Origin: Sphingobacterium phlebotomi
GTDB taxonomy: Bacteria > Bacteroidota > Bacteroidia > Sphingobacteriales > Sphingobacteriaceae
Direction of reading: 5' to 3'
Assembly (NCBI RefSeq): GCF_008180195.1
Contig: NZ_VTAV01000001.1
Coordinates: 496,001 to 560,000, forward strand
DNA: 64,000 bases
Position 1 is the first letter of the stretch; every line of letters begins with the position of its first letter. Shown here in pieces: positions 32,705-41,798 of this stretch. Below the pieces are notes generated by a model. It ran no database searches. It saw nothing but the letters and a program-made list of their open reading frames with translations, and was not told where the DNA came from. Made by a program: the position numbers and the translations under genes.

Positions 32705-34300
32705 ATGAAAAGAAAGAACAAATTATATATAACAATAGCCTTGATAGGTGGTTTAAGCCTCTCTTCCTGTAATAAGTTTCTGGACGAGATGCCGGACAAC
32801 AGGGCGAAACTGGATACCGAAGATAAAATCGATAAGATATTGGTATCTGCTTATCCAAGTGCGGCATACTTAGTATCTGCTGAAATGTCGTCAGATAATG
32901 TGGATGACTATGGTGTCAGTAACCCTAATAGTGAGCGTTATCTAGAACAATTGTTCCGTTGGAACGAGGTAACGGAAGACGCAAATGATAGTCCAAAACA
33001 AGTCTGGGAAGCATGTTATAGCGCAATTGGCAGTGCCAATGCGGCATTGGCAGCGATTGAGGAAATGGGGAATCCAGAGAATCTAAACGCTCAACGTGGA
33101 GAAGCATTAGCCGCAAGAGCCTATGCACACTTTATTGTTGTTAATCTGTTTGCACAGCATTACCATAAGGATTATGCCTCAACGGACTTGGGGATCACCT
33201 ATATGCTAGCACCAGAAGACGAGCTAGATCCGAAATATGAACGGAATTCCGTACAGGAAGTTTACGACTATATGATGCAAGATCTGGAAGAAGCACTCCC
33301 ATTAATTGATGATGCCTCGTATGGCTCTACGCCGAAATATCACTTGAACACACGTGCTGTCAATGGATTGTTGGCTCGGATAGCCTTGTATATGCAAGAT
33401 TGGGAAAAAGCAATTAGCTATGCTAATGCGGCTATTGGCGTTAACCCTTCAAGCTTATTAAGGGATAACGAGGCTATTGCTGCAGCTGCTGTTGGAACTA
33501 GAGGATTTCCTAATGGTGCGATTTATTACAACCGGAGTGATATCAAAGCAAATCTTATGCTCAGCGCAATTGGAACAGATCATGGAACCTATTTTGGACC
33601 GTATAATTCGGGTTCGAGATTTGCACACGGTGCATTGATTTCGGAAACGGAAACTGCACTAGCAAACGGACCCTATGGTGCACGCGCTTCCAATGGGTAT
33701 GTTCTGCGGTTGTTTGTCTACTCCGGAACAAATTTAGATAAACAGTTATGGCCGCGTGTTTCGTACCAGTTTGAATATACAGATGTGGTCGCAGGAATCG
33801 GCTATAGTCGAGGTGTGTTTGCACCCTTCACGACAGAGGAAACACTGTTGGTACGCGCAGAGGCTCTTATTCACCTGAAACGCTATGAGGACGCATTGGT
33901 AGACATGAGACGTTGGCTAGATAATACCTTGGTAAATCCGCCGACTACTTTCACTGTGGAGAGTATCAATACATGGGCAGATGGCTTGGCATATTTTGAA
34001 GCCGATAAACCTACTCCTAAGAAAAGACTTGATCCCGATATGATCCCATTTGAGGCAGGTACGCAGGAAAACATGCTCCATGCTTTGTTGTTTATCAGAA
34101 GGATAGAAACGCTGCACATGGGACTACGTTGGTTTGATATCAAACGCTACGGTATAGAAATTGAACGCCGCATGATTGAATCAGGAACAACCGTATCTTC
34201 CGTTGAAAGCAGTACTAAATTGACCTCACGTGATAACAGAAAGGCCTTGCAGCTACCAATAGATGTTATTTCTGCAGGTTTAACCCCTAATCCTAGATAA
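32705..34300 (+). CDS. SusD/RagB-like outer-membrane lipoprotein (island 1)
   Basis: 531 residues with a lipoprotein signal peptide (lipobox L-S-S-C, Cys22) and the SusD N-terminus N-K-F-L-D-E-M-P. TPR-like helices follow (A-A-R-A-Y-A-H-F near residue 142), and the C-terminal block R-R-I-E-T-L-H-M-G-L-R-W-F-D-I-K-R-Y is the usual SusD signature. It forms the lid over the SusC pore and captures the ligand. Its stop overlaps the next start by one base (TAATG), showing translational coupling to the metallohydrolase. Confidence 0.92.
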   Translation: MKRKNKLYITIALIGGLSLSSCNKFLDEMPDNRAKLDTEDKIDKILVSAYPSAAYLVSAEMSSDNVDDYGVSNPNSERYLEQLFRWNEVTEDANDSPKQVWEACYSAIGSANAALAAIEEMGNPENLNAQRGEALAARAYAHFIVVNLFAQHYHKDYASTDLGITYMLAPEDELDPKYERNSVQEVYDYMMQDLEEALPLIDDASYGSTPKYHLNTRAVNGLLARIALYMQDWEKAISYANAAIGVNPSSLLRDNEAIAAAAVGTRGFPNGAIYYNRSDIKANLMLSAIGTDHGTYFGPYNSGSRFAHGALISETETALANGPYGARASNGYVLRLFVYSGTNLDKQLWPRVSYQFEYTDVVAGIGYSRGVFAPFTTEETLLVRAEALIHLKRYEDALVDMRRWLDNTLVNPPTTFTVESINTWADGLAYFEADKPTPKKRLDPDMIPFEAGTQENMLHALLFIRRIETLHMGLRWFDIKRYGIEIERRMIESGTTVSSVESSTKLTSRDNRKALQLPIDVISAGLTPNPR

Positions 34301-35202
34301 TGATGAAAATATTAAAAAAAATAAATATCCTGTTATTGTCTTCGTTATTGTTATTCGCTTGTAAAGAAGACAACTTAGATCCGAACAGTGTCCTCGTGGA
34401 TCTGGAAGTGGACCAAAATGAATTGGACAACTATATAGGAGAGCACTTCACGAAAGATTACAATATTGCTATTGTATATAAATATGTAGAAGCCGAATCG
34501 GATATGGACTATAATTTAAGTCCGGCACGTTACGAAAGCGCTGTGCGTATGACCAAGTTGTTACAATATCTAGGTATAGAACCTTACGACAAGGTAATGG
34601 GCAATAAGGATTTTATGCGAACATATTTCCCCAAACTCTTAAATTATATTGGTTCGCCGGCCTATCGTAATAACGGTACATTTGTGCTCGGTACAGCTGA
34701 GGGTGGGATTAAAATTACGCTCTACGCGCTGAATGAACTTACTGCAGAAACAAGTACAAATATTGCTTTTCTGAATGAGTACTATTTCCATACGATGCAC
34801 CATGAATTTGCGCATATTCTTCATCAAACGAAGGATTATCCGGCATCTTTTGCTGAAATAGCAGGTTCGAGTTATGTTTCTGATTCTTGGAACGATATCT
34901 ACGATGATAGAAATGAACTAGCCGCTGTGATTAGTGATGGATTTATATCAGCGTATGCTTCCAAGGAGCCCAATGAAGATTTCGTAGAAATGTATTCGCA
35001 TTATATAACCATGTCGTCTGACCAGTGGGAATCTCGCATTAATGCGGGTGACCAGATAGGTAAAGAAATGATAGAGGCTAAATTGGATATTGTGAAAACT
35101 TATTTCCAAAATACATGGGCGATCGATCTAGATGTATTACGTCAGGAGATTATGACTAGACAAGCGAATTTGCCCGATTTTGATCAAACATCTTTAAATT
35201 AG
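34300..35202 (+). CDS. Substrate import-associated zinc metallohydrolase lipoprotein (island 1)
   Basis: 300 residues with a lipobox L-L-F-A-C (Cys21). The zinc motif H-E-F-A-H is at residues 168-172, preceded by another His and followed by H-Q-T-K-D-Y-P-A-S-F-A-E, which can supply the third ligand. It matches a lipoprotein family that occurs next to SusC/SusD pairs and is presumed to hydrolyse a bound substrate, perhaps peptide or glycopeptide, at the cell surface. The paralogue in island 2 keeps the H-H-E-F-(A/T)-H-I-L and P-x-F-A-E pattern, which supports these residues as the active site. It is coupled to susD by a one-base overlap and precedes the DUF4302 gene by 6 nt. Confidence 0.82.
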   Translation: MMKILKKINILLLSSLLLFACKEDNLDPNSVLVDLEVDQNELDNYIGEHFTKDYNIAIVYKYVEAESDMDYNLSPARYESAVRMTKLLQYLGIEPYDKVMGNKDFMRTYFPKLLNYIGSPAYRNNGTFVLGTAEGGIKITLYALNELTAETSTNIAFLNEYYFHTMHHEFAHILHQTKDYPASFAEIAGSSYVSDSWNDIYDDRNELAAVISDGFISAYASKEPNEDFVEMYSHYITMSSDQWESRINAGDQIGKEMIEAKLDIVKTYFQNTWAIDLDVLRQEIMTRQANLPDFDQTSLN

Positions 35203-35208
35203 GATATT

Positions 35209-36522
35209 ATGAAATTGAAATATATCATATTTACATTTCTGCTTCCAGCTTTACTTATGACGTCATGTAAGCGGGAGGAAGATCGTATCTTCGAAGAAAA
35301 TGCCTCCCTGCGCATGACGGAAGCGATTGCCAATGCATATGGCGTCTTGCAAGGCAATGAAGCTGGTTGGGAGATGAAATACTACCCAAGTCAGAACCAG
35401 GAGTTTGGTGGATATACCATTTTTGCCAAATTTATCTCCAATGCACAGGTAACAGTTGCTTCGGATGCGATAGAGAATTCGCAAACAAGTAGTTATGCCG
35501 TGATTCATGAGTCTGGTCCAGTACTAACGTTTAACGGTTACAATAAGTCTATTCATTGGTACACGGAACCGGGAATGGATAATGGAGGTATTGGTGCAGA
35601 TGATACCGGGATGAAAGGTGACTTTGAGTTTATCGTGTTGAAAGCGACAGCAGATTCGGTGGTGCTTAAAAGTAAGAAAAGTGGAACAGAAGTCGTGATG
35701 TTGCCTTTAAACGCGAATGAATTTGAGCAAAAAGCAGAAGCATATCAGGAAGCTGCTGCTCAGTTTAGTCAATTTGGTGTTTTTAAGCTGGAAGATGCTT
35801 CTGGAGATCTATTGGATATACCCTATTCTTCTCCAATACGCATTTTCCGTAATCCGAAAGATGACAGTGGAAAGCAGATGTCTTTTCGTGTGATCCCAAG
35901 CGGACTGGAGTTTTACGCCGAACAGGAAATGGAAGGCGTGAGGTTTAAGACCCTAAAATACGTCGAACCTACAGCTGCTTACCCTTATGGCTATTATACT
36001 AATGATAATACAACTTTTAAAATAGTTCCGGATGTGACGCCATTGAATTTGTGGTTTACGCAAAATTTGTGGTCAATGTCTTACAGCAATATTGGTCCTT
36101 TGACTGCCTCCTATTGGGATGTTGCCCGAGGTAAATTGGCTGCAGCAAACTTTACAATGTCCAATCTATATGTTGGAAATGTTTCTCTTGTAGCATCCGG
36201 CTTCGGTGGAGGAGTGTTGTTTGCATTGAATGATTGGGTGGCAGTAGGTGCGGGATCGTACACCATTACACCGGTCCAGGGCACCATAGATGAGGTCAGA
36301 TTCACGTTTTTAGGAGGGTATGGATTGAACGCCGGATTCACGGGAACGCACTACAATGCGGGGCCGACTGATATTCTGGTACCTTTTAATGGTCGGACGT
36401 TTAAAATAACATCAGAAGAAGGACTGGAGAAACCAAGTATAATAATGCTGACTGACAATCAACTTCCTGATAATTTTATGAGAGTTTTCTTGGAAGAAAT
36501 AAATGACCCTTTAAATAACTAA
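35209..36522 (+). CDS. DUF4302 lipoprotein (island 1)
   Basis: 437 residues with a lipobox M-T-S-C (Cys20) followed by a charged tether. The conserved N-terminal half (G-W-E-M-K-Y-Y-P-S, F-G-G-Y-T-I-F-A-K-F) matches DUF4302, a domain of unknown function found with SusC/SusD and the zinc metallohydrolase lipoprotein. The C-terminal ~180 residues look like beta-strands ending in a domain rich in Gly, Thr and aromatic residues. It is likely a surface-exposed binding or accessory lipoprotein of the import complex. A hairpin follows 16 nt after the stop. Confidence 0.82.
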   Translation: MKLKYIIFTFLLPALLMTSCKREEDRIFEENASLRMTEAIANAYGVLQGNEAGWEMKYYPSQNQEFGGYTIFAKFISNAQVTVASDAIENSQTSSYAVIHESGPVLTFNGYNKSIHWYTEPGMDNGGIGADDTGMKGDFEFIVLKATADSVVLKSKKSGTEVVMLPLNANEFEQKAEAYQEAAAQFSQFGVFKLEDASGDLLDIPYSSPIRIFRNPKDDSGKQMSFRVIPSGLEFYAEQEMEGVRFKTLKYVEPTAAYPYGYYTNDNTTFKIVPDVTPLNLWFTQNLWSMSYSNIGPLTASYWDVARGKLAAANFTMSNLYVGNVSLVASGFGGGVLFALNDWVAVGAGSYTITPVQGTIDEVRFTFLGGYGLNAGFTGTHYNAGPTDILVPFNGRTFKITSEEGLEKPSIIMLTDNQLPDNFMRVFLEEINDPLNN

Positions 36523-36537
36523 TTTGTGTATATAAAT

Positions 36538-36564
36538 ATAGGAGGGCTGTCATAGCTCTCCTAT
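36538..36564 (+). terminator. Hairpin after the DUF4302 gene (island 1)
   Basis: Stem of 11 bp with one G-T pair (36538-36548 with 36554-36564) and a 5-nt loop, followed by a T-rich stretch (TGTTTATT). It may end or attenuate the island 1 operon. A very similar CTCCTATGTTTA arm recurs in the hairpin at 37134-37164. Confidence 0.6.
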
Positions 36565-36586
36565 GTTTATTCAAAATAGAAAGTAT

Positions 36587-37125
36587 ATGAAAAAGCAGAT
36601 TTTAAGTTTATTTTTACTAATCTCATCATCGATACTAATCGTTTCGTGTAATCAAGAAAGTGGTAATATTGTAGAGATAGAAGATCTATCTACATTAACC
36701 TAGAGGATACTCCACCTGAGGTGTTGGAATACCAATTATCAGTAAATACTTGTGCAACAGATTATATGACCTCCGTGAATGCGGATGGAGGCTATACAAG
36801 CGAATCAACAAACAAATTCAAACGTTGTTTGCGGAATATACCAGCTCCACCATCTGTTGGATCTACAGGAGGAGGTAGCGGACCCGGCGGATCTCAGGGA
36901 AATCATGAACATTTTTATGACCAATTCCTTAAGCCCCGAACGCTCCAGGATCTCATGGAACACGCAGGAGTGAGATCGGAGACAACTACTCAAGATAGTG
37001 TTGATAAATTCTGCAATTTTTATAATGTAGCAAACTATATAGTGAATAATGCTGGGAGTGGAAGAACTGGAATATCTTTGATTCTTTCTCAACAGTTATC
37101 AAATTTATCGTGGCTAATTGATTAA
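36587..37125 (+). pseudogene. Small lipoprotein gene with apparent frameshift
   Basis: The ATG at 36587 starts a lipoprotein signal peptide (I-V-S-C-N, Cys21) and runs 38 residues to a stop at 36701. In the next frame, open from 36667 without a suitable ATG, coding continues to 37125 (E-D-T-P-P-E-V-L-E-Y-Q ... S-W-L-I-D). A one-base change near 36667-36702 would join the two into a ~178-residue lipoprotein with a glycine-rich linker near the middle (G-G-G-S-G-P-G-G). The second part matches no family I recognise. It could instead be two genes (GTG at 36721 or ATG at 36766), but the second would then have no export signal. Located just after the DUF4302 gene, between two hairpins. Confidence 0.6.
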
Positions 37126-37133
37126 TTATAAAA

Positions 37134-37164
37134 ACATAGGGGAGTTGACAAGACTCTCCTATGT
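37134..37164 (+). terminator. Strong hairpin after the frameshifted lipoprotein gene
   Basis: 12-bp stem with one mismatch (37134-37145 with 37153-37164), 7-nt loop, followed by TTTAATG. It shares the arm sequence CTCCTATGTTTA with the hairpin at 36538-36564. Confidence 0.6.
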
Positions 37165-37198
37165 TTAATGAATTATATAGCTATGTAAACTTATTTTT

Positions 37199-37297
37199 AT
37201 GAGAAAAATTATTGTTTTATCTAAATTAGTAATATCGGTTTTTATGATATTTTCATCTTGTCAATCCGTGATTGAAAATAGAGAGTTACTAATTTGA
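37199..37297 (+). CDS. Very small putative lipoprotein (32 aa)
   Basis: ATG at 37199, 32 codons, stop TGA at 37295. The peptide is a complete lipoprotein signal with lipobox F-S-S-C (Cys21) and only 11 residues after it. It lies directly after the hairpin at 37134-37164, mirroring the hairpin-then-lipoprotein order of the preceding gene. It may be a genuine micro-lipoprotein or the surviving head of a degraded gene; I see no continuing frame after the stop. Confidence 0.4.
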   Translation: MRKIIVLSKLVISVFMIFSSCQSVIENRELLI

Positions 37298-37325
37298 CGA
37301 TAACATAATAGGAAGCTCAACAATC

Positions 37326-37365
37326 AAGGCATGTTTCTCCATTTAAACCCTAAGAAACATGTCTT
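37326..37365 (+). terminator. Hairpin terminator at the end of island 1
   Basis: About 13-bp stem with one G-T pair (37326-37338 with 37353-37365) around a 14-nt loop, followed by TATATTTTA. It lies between the lipoprotein genes and the convergent ATPase gene. Confidence 0.6.
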
Positions 37366-37387
37366 TATATTTTACACTATAGAGCCT

Positions 37388-38589
<1,202 letters not shown>

Positions 38590-38678
38590 GTAAAGTTATG
38601 GTATTTATTGGTTAATTCCCAGATATTCCTACAGATTTTCTATTACTAAACTGACAAATACCTCTTTTTACATTCCCT

Positions 38679-39493
38679 CTACTTTTCACTCCTCAACTTT
38701 TCCAAGCCCTTAATAAAACGAAGTTCCCGATACTTCTCCGGCATGGCGTCAATAACCGATTTGAATGACTGGTAAAGTTCTTGGCTAGTTATGCGGTTAT
38801 GCAGTATAAATGGAACAATAATATCGTTAGCATGTGCTATTAAAAACTGTTTTTCTTCGTTTTCGTATTGGGGTAAAACCACGGTTTCCCACAAGTTCTT
38901 GATTTGTAGGTTTATCGCTGCAGCTTGCTGTAAATCACCCTTATCATTATAGGCATAAAGCAATTTTTTCAAACTGTCCCTTTGGCTGTGGTATTGTTGT
39001 CTGAACTGATGCCAAATGGATTCATATGCTTCGTATAGTTGTGCTTGCTTTCCCTCGACTTCAATGGATGGCGTAAAAGTGCGTTCGTTGGATAGCAGTT
39101 GCTCTTCGAGCATTTCTTTCGTTACACCATCCGGTGTATATAAGCGCATTGTTTCCCCTTGTTTAGGGTCAATAAAAATGCGTTTTTGCAGGGAATAATA
39201 CGCTGGATCGTCCAAGGTGTGAGGCCGCAAGCTTTTAAATTCATCGGGACTAATAACATCCCGATTCCACATTACGGTAAGTAAATGGATGCCATATGAT
39301 AGAGAATCTAATATGAGTTTACCACGTAAGGTGTCTTCATGAACCTGCGTACCATTCGAAAGGTTGAATATGGAGATGATTTTTCACCTTCCACTGGAAT
39401 ATCAATTAGTAAGTTAACGTTTTTATTTTTTGAAGTACAGGATAAGCAAGCATATACAAAAATTACACAGGCATATAGTGTTAGATTTTTCAC
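38679..39493 (-). pseudogene. DUF4369-like lipoprotein gene, frameshifted (copy A)
   Basis: The reverse-strand frame beginning at 39493 encodes a lipoprotein signal (C-L-S-C, Cys19) and about 36 residues up to D-I-P-V-E-G-E. A second frame then carries the rest (S-I-F-N-L-S-N-G-T-Q ... to 38679). Comparison with copy B shows that one base is missing here at about 39381-39385, which breaks the gene. The full product would be ~271 residues with an N-terminal DUF4369-like sandwich and a helical C-terminus (A-M-P-E-K-Y-R-E-L), without the thioredoxin domain that normally follows. It may be an old fragment of a thiol-disulfide interchange protein. The family call is tentative; the frameshift is well supported by the paired copies. 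Confidence 0.68.
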
Positions 39494-39541
39494 TGTTTAA
39501 GGTCAATTTTAAAATGTATTACCTAGTTTTTTAGTCGTTTT
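39345..39541. repeat. Direct repeat A, shared with 50368-50517
   Basis: 39345-39460 aligns with 50368-50484 with 8 substitutions and one 1-nt gap by hand count, and 39509-39541 is identical to 50485-50517. The 48 nt between the two blocks (39461-39508), which include the signal peptide start of the lipoprotein gene, are absent from the other copy. Confidence 0.85.
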
Positions 39542-39882
39542 TTATACGGCTAAGATAAAAATATAAAGATACGATATAAAGAACGACTTTAATTCTAGAT
39601 CATGATGAAAATTTCCCATTTCGTGTTTTGTTTGAAAAAAATAATTTTTCATGATTAAAAAAAGGTGAATGGATTGAGTGTTATGTAGTATTCGTATATA
39701 ATATTTAGGTTTTAGGATGATATTTTTATTGTTTTTTAATAAAAAAGGAAGGTTATTTTTATTTGTTTATGTTTTTTTGAAAAAATATATTAAAAAATTC
39801 TGTTTTTAGATGTATTTTTATTTTACTTGATTGTTTGTTAGTGCTTCACGACGATGTTAGGTACTAAGGAAAGCTGTAGAAT
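39494..39882. other. AT-rich intergenic region upstream of the second fecI gene
   Basis: A 389-nt gap with no supported gene. Its left part (39509-39541) is a 33-nt block identical to 50485-50517. The rest is very A/T-rich with many T and A runs and presumably contains the promoter of the second fecI gene, but no clean -33/-7 pair can be picked out. Confidence 0.7.
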
Positions 39883-40416
39883 ATGCGAAAACAAACGGTA
39901 GAAGAACTTCTATTTAAAAAGTATTATAAAAGCCTATGTCATTTTGCATGGGAAATGACTGGAGACATGTCGATAGCTGAGGATGTCGTCTCGGATGCTT
40001 TTTTAATTTACTTCAAACAAAAAGACCGTATTTCCGAAGATGAATCTGCTATTAAAAACTTTTTGTATTCAACCGTGCGCTTTTCTTGTTACAATTTGAC
40101 ACGTCAACAAAAGATCGTCAATCGGTATTGGGAAAAAACGAAGTATTTGGATCATTACGATAGTGAAATTGAAACCAATATCATCCGTTCGGAGGTACTC
40201 GCGGAGATCCTGTCTATTGTTGCAACGTTGCCCAGCTCTTGCCAACAGGTTTTTAGAAAAGGATATTTGGAAGGCCTGTCTAATGCGGAGATCGCAGAAG
40301 AAATGGGTATACGTGTTAACACAGTGAAAACTCAAAAACAGCGTGGAATGGAAGTGCTTATCCGAAAATTGAATCCCGAATTTTTAGCTCTTTTCATTTT
40401 TTTTATAAAAAATTAA
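39883..40416 (+). CDS. ECF RNA polymerase sigma factor, FecI-like (island 2)
   Basis: 177 residues with region 2 (L-C-H-F-A-W-E-M-T ... A-E-D-V-V-S-D-A-F) and the region 4 helix-turn-helix (L-S-N-A-E-I-A-E-E-M-G-I-R-V-N-T-V-K-T-Q). It is a diverged paralogue of the island 1 sigma factor: the pattern K-T-Q-K-x-R-G and the Y-N-L-(S/T)-R block are shared. It should direct transcription of the susC gene in island 2 when released by its FecR partner, which starts 47 nt downstream. The long A/T-rich leader suggests its own promoter. Confidence 0.9.
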   Translation: MRKQTVEELLFKKYYKSLCHFAWEMTGDMSIAEDVVSDAFLIYFKQKDRISEDESAIKNFLYSTVRFSCYNLTRQQKIVNRYWEKTKYLDHYDSEIETNIIRSEVLAEILSIVATLPSSCQQVFRKGYLEGLSNAEIAEEMGIRVNTVKTQKQRGMEVLIRKLNPEFLALFIFFIKN

Positions 40417-40463
40417 TTTTTTTGTGGTCCTAACGTCTTCTGAATGTTTCTATATATTGTAAT

Positions 40464-41660
40464 ATGGAAACTAATCACGACCGCATCGTAAAATTATTGA
40501 TCGGATATTTAAAAAACAGCCTATCCAAAGAAGAAGAAGCTGAATTTTTGGCCTGGTTGGAGGAAGACGGTCGAAACAAAGCCTTATTAAAGGAATTTGA
40601 AGTAACTTCTGATGTAGAAAAGAAACTCAAAGCTATGGCCGCCTTGGACGAAGACGTGGCATGGGAAAATTTTCGTCAACAGGTTGAAGACTCGGAGTTC
40701 ATGGTAACAGGAGCTAGGCGTACTCGTAGGAACGGATTGATGACCGTCTTTTCAGCAGCTTCCATCATACTTCTTTTAACATTTTCATGGTTGTTCTTTT
40801 GGAAATCTTCTGAAAAGGCACCCCATGTAAAGCAAGAAATACCGCAAGAAGTCGATATAAAGCCGGCAAGTAGTGGGGCGCAACTCATCTTTGCCGATGG
40901 ACAAGCCATATCGTTGGAAGCTGAAGCTCGGATGGAGGAAAGAAATGGTGTCAGACTCGTGCATGATGGACAGGAAATGCATTACACTACGGAGGCTGCT
41001 CTGTCAGACCAAAAAACACAGGAAGGGAAATATAATACATTAGTCGTCCCTAGGGCATCCTTCTTTCGCATGGTTTTGGGAGATGGTACCAAGGTGTGGG
41101 TCAATGCCATGTCAAAGCTTCGTTTTCCAGTCGTCTTTTCAGACCAGGAAAGACGGGTGTTTCTGGAAGGTGAAGCCTACTTCGAAGTGGCACACGAGGC
41201 AGACCGACCTTTTTTTGTTGATGTGAAGGAGGGTAGAAGTGTCAAGGTCTTGGGTACGCATTTTAATGTCAATACATACCACGGCCGATTGTACACAACA
41301 CTGGCAGAGGGAAAGGTAGAGGTTTTTGCAGGAAATAAAAGTAGGGTGTTAAAGCCGGGTCAGATAGCTTCTGTGATCCGTGATGAACTCAAGGTGAGAA
41401 ATACAGATCTAAAAAGAGACTTGGCCTGGAAGAATGGCGAGTTTTATTTTAAAGACGATAATATCGTACAGATTGCGCATCAACTTTCCCTTTGGTATGA
41501 TTTAGATATTCGCGTTGGATCGTCAGTTTCAACAACAAAAACTTATGCCGGATCAATTGGTAGGGATGTCAACCTGTCTGAAGTACTAGACTTACTTACT
41601 TATGCAACAAAGCTGACCCTCAAATTAGAAGGACGAAAACTAACAATATCAGAGACTTAA
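40464..41660 (+). CDS. FecR-type anti-sigma factor (island 2)
   Basis: 398 residues. A cytoplasmic N-terminal region of ~90 residues precedes one membrane helix (about residues 93-112). The periplasmic FecR domain has V-V-P-R-A-S-F-F-R-M-V-L-G-D-G-T-K-V-W-V-N-A and L-E-G-E-A-Y-F-E-V-A, then V-L-G-T-H-F-N-V, and a DUF4974 C-terminus with Y-A-G-S-I-G-R-D-V-N-L-S-E-V-L, almost the same as in the island 1 paralogue. It is paired with the FecI-like gene upstream and the STN-containing SusC protein downstream. The 138-nt gap before susC contains a hairpin. Confidence 0.9.
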   Translation: METNHDRIVKLLIGYLKNSLSKEEEAEFLAWLEEDGRNKALLKEFEVTSDVEKKLKAMAALDEDVAWENFRQQVEDSEFMVTGARRTRRNGLMTVFSAASIILLLTFSWLFFWKSSEKAPHVKQEIPQEVDIKPASSGAQLIFADGQAISLEAEARMEERNGVRLVHDGQEMHYTTEAALSDQKTQEGKYNTLVVPRASFFRMVLGDGTKVWVNAMSKLRFPVVFSDQERRVFLEGEAYFEVAHEADRPFFVDVKEGRSVKVLGTHFNVNTYHGRLYTTLAEGKVEVFAGNKSRVLKPGQIASVIRDELKVRNTDLKRDLAWKNGEFYFKDDNIVQIAHQLSLWYDLDIRVGSSVSTTKTYAGSIGRDVNLSEVLDLLTYATKLTLKLEGRKLTISET

Positions 41661-41707
41661 AAAAAAGAATATGAAGAAAAAGCTATTGGAGTAAAAAACT
41701 GAAAAAA

Positions 41708-41732
41708 GCAGGGATGTTGGCCGCATCCCCGC
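41708..41732 (+). terminator. Hairpin between fecR and susC, attenuator candidate (island 2)
   Basis: Stem GC-x-GGGATG with CATCCC-x-GC (41708-41716 with 41724-41732, one mismatch) and a 7-nt loop. It keeps the CAGGGATGTTG core of the island 1 hairpin although flanking bases differ. No T-tract follows directly. Confidence 0.6.
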
Positions 41733-41798
41733 GAGATTTGTTTGAGCTCGCTCAATTTGATTTGATTAAAAAAATTATTCACCCAAACAACCAAATGT

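Noticed and set aside
39542-39882. Remnant of the 21-bp array next to pseudogene copy A
   Set aside because: The A/T-rich sequence here shows no 21-bp period and no TTCCGT-like cores.
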